NCBI RefSeq assembly: GCF_004118265.1
Contig: NZ_SDHW01000003.1
Coordinates: forward strand, 372,001 to 436,000
DNA: 64,000 nt
Reading direction: 5' to 3'
From: Lacibacter luteus
GTDB taxonomy: Bacteria > Bacteroidota > Bacteroidia > Chitinophagales > Chitinophagaceae
The notes beneath the pieces are model-generated. The model made no database searches and was not told the DNA's origin. It saw only the letters and a program-made list of their open reading frames with translations. Numbering within the stretch: the first letter of the stretch is position 1; every line of letters begins with the position of its first letter. Made by a program: the position numbers and the translations under genes. Below, piece by piece: positions 62,656-64,000 of the stretch.

Positions 62656-63873
62656 TTGAACTTCTTATTTGCCTGGCGCTATTTCCGCTCAAAAAAAACT
62701 ACCAATGCCATCAATATCATTGCATGGATTACGGTATTGGCAATGGCCGTGGGCACAGCTGCATTGGTGGTGGTGTTGAGCATTTTTAATGGGTTTGAAG
62801 GATTGGTAAAAACATTGTACTCTTCTTTTTATCCCGATATACGCATTACTGCAAAGCAACAAAAGATCATGCTGCTTGATGATGCAACAGTTAAAAAAAT
62901 AAAACTGCTGCAGAATGTAAAAAGCCTGAGTATGGTGTTGGAAGAAAATGTACACCTGCAAAACGGCGACTACAGAACCAATGCTGTGATTAAGGGTGTT
63001 GATGATGCCTATGTGCAAACAAGTGGCGTAAAGGAAATGATCACATCCGGCCAGTTTGAATTGGGCAGTAACGAAACACCTGCATTGGTGCTGGGTGTTG
63101 GTATTGAAGGCGCCTTGAATTTACGCAGCGATCGTTCGGTTACACCTGTTACGGCTTATTTACCGAAGCGTGGAGTAACATCAACTAATCCGCTGGATGC
63201 CATCAGTACAGTTAACCTGCAACCGACCGGTGCATTTTCCATACAGCAGGATTTCGATAATAAATATGTGCTCACCAATATTGATATTCTTAAAGAAATG
63301 TTGGGCTTAAAGCCAAACGAATACAGTGCTGCCGAACTGAAGTTGAAAGATGTAAAAGCCGAAGCAGAAACCATTGCAGCAATACAAAAACTAGTAGGTA
63401 ATAACTACCTTGTAGAAAACAGGTATCAGCAAAACCGTTCGTTATTTGGTGTAATGCAAATGGAGAAATGGGCCATCTATGGTATCCTTTCACTTATACT
63501 CATCATTGCATCGTTTAATATGATTGGTGCATTAACCATGCTGGTGCTGGAGAAAGAACAAGACATTCAAATACTGCAGGCAATGGGTGGAGGTAAATCG
63601 TTTGTGCAGCGTATTTTTTTAACCGAAGGTGTATTGCTGGCGTTGATCGGCAGTGTTATCGGCATTGTACTGGCGCTTATCTTCTCTTATCTGCAGGTAA
63701 CCTTTAAGCTCATTCCTTTGCAAGGTTCTTTTGTAATTGATTATTACCCAGTGGTAATTTCCATTACCGATATTCTGTTGATCCTAGTTACTGTGTTTGT
63801 AATTGGCTTACTTGCTTCATGGATCCCTTCTGTAAAAGCAGCGAAGCAAAAAGTATCGTTAAGGGCGCAATAA
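62656..63873 (+). CDS. LolC/E-type FtsX-family ABC permease
   Basis: 405 residues from a TTG at 62656 (MNFLFAWRYFRSKKTTNAIN), the usual N-terminus for this family in Bacteroidota; the longer frame from 62572 would translate the repeat. First helix IIAWITVLAMAVGTAALVVV with LSIFNGFEGLVKTL, a MacB-like periplasmic domain, then FtsX helices (YGILSLILIIASFNMIGALT, EGVLLALIGSVIGIVLALIF). LEKEQDIQILQAMGG is the FtsX coupling segment. Probably releases lipoproteins from the inner membrane for the Lol pathway, with a separately encoded ATPase. Confidence 0.9.
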   Translation: MNFLFAWRYFRSKKTTNAINIIAWITVLAMAVGTAALVVVLSIFNGFEGLVKTLYSSFYPDIRITAKQQKIMLLDDATVKKIKLLQNVKSLSMVLEENVHLQNGDYRTNAVIKGVDDAYVQTSGVKEMITSGQFELGSNETPALVLGVGIEGALNLRSDRSVTPVTAYLPKRGVTSTNPLDAISTVNLQPTGAFSIQQDFDNKYVLTNIDILKEMLGLKPNEYSAAELKLKDVKAEAETIAAIQKLVGNNYLVENRYQQNRSLFGVMQMEKWAIYGILSLILIIASFNMIGALTMLVLEKEQDIQILQAMGGGKSFVQRIFLTEGVLLALIGSVIGIVLALIFSYLQVTFKLIPLQGSFVIDYYPVVISITDILLILVTVFVIGLLASWIPSVKAAKQKVSLRAQ

Positions 63874-63899
63874 GTTTTGCAAAGTCATACTAAAACAAA

Positions 63900-63927
63900 A
63901 AAGCAGAGAATAATCATTCTCTGCTTT
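63900..63927. terminator. Bidirectional terminator
   Basis: Perfect 12-bp stem AAAGCAGAGAAT / ATTCTCTGCTTT (63900-63911 / 63916-63927), AATC loop. It sits between the permease gene and a convergent gene. Confidence 0.85.
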
Positions 63928-63950
63928 GTATCAAAAAAATATACTTCTGA

Positions 63951-64000
63951 TTAATAATCACCCAGGCTTGTTTCACCTAACTGGGTAAGTGCTTTTGCAA
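63951..64000 (-). CDS. C-terminal end of a convergent gene (partial)
   Basis: On the minus strand the frame ending TAA at 63951-63953 reads AKALTQLGETSLGDY and is open to the window edge. The terminator just beyond and the convergent layout support a real gene. Far too short to identify. Confidence 0.45.
   Translation of the reverse strand, partial: AKALTQLGETSLGDY

Overview
The window comes from a Bacteroidota chromosome, most likely a soil or freshwater member of the Chitinophagaceae. This is inferred from the gene content: a SusC/SusD pair, several carboxypeptidase-regulatory-domain TonB receptors, -7 boxes of the type TAnnTTTG, almost no Shine-Dalgarno sequences, and a full aerobic haem pathway. 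I saw no rRNA, tRNA, transposase, phage gene or CRISPR array.

Layout. (1) 1-7.6 kb: two successive units, each a TonB-dependent receptor followed by a PepSY-type membrane protein, probably for ferric-siderophore uptake and reduction. In both, a terminator-like hairpin separates receptor and partner. (2) 7.8-15.9 kb: a five-gene operon that looks planctomycetal: a PSCyt1/DUF1549/DUF1553 lipoprotein, a DUF1501 Tat protein, an NHL-type propeller, a chitobiase-C/discoidin-like secreted protein, and a membrane cytochrome with leucine-rich repeats. (3) 15.9-25.7 kb: haem synthesis. hemA-C-D-E-F-B-L lie on the minus strand; divergent hemH and hemJ lie on the plus strand. Every real gap in the minus-strand operon holds a palindromic repeat. 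One heptad-built repeat family also flanks a four-helix-bundle (23S-IVP/bAvd-like) gene wedged between hemH and hemJ, and a copy lies in frame inside hemC. (4) 25.8-28.7 kb: a TPP riboswitch with a terminator controls methyltransferase, HypE/AIR-synthase-like, ThiE-like and Trm112-like genes. This is the best candidate here for an undescribed pathway. (5) 28.8-35.1 kb: a small cytochrome lipoprotein, anaerobic hemN, ileS, and a DksA-type protein with a histone-H1-like tail. (6) 35.3-50.9 kb: a polysaccharide utilisation locus with a membrane sensor-HTH regulator, SusC, SusD, a lipoprotein, GH5, GH2, a beta-helix protein and GH88. GH88 plus a lyase-like beta-helix suggests a uronic-acid-containing glycan. 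(7) 51.0-58.6 kb: three consecutive TetR regulators followed by a tripartite RND efflux operon. (8) 58.7-64 kb: a bile-acid-symporter-family protein, a glycine-rich RRM protein, an MsbA-like ABC exporter, rbfA and a LolC/E-type permease, with the tail of a convergent gene at the window edge.

All functional calls rest on reading motifs and gene order; no database search was run. Where the longest open frame begins inside a hairpin or repeat, or ahead of an obvious signal peptide, a later start was chosen and the reason is given.
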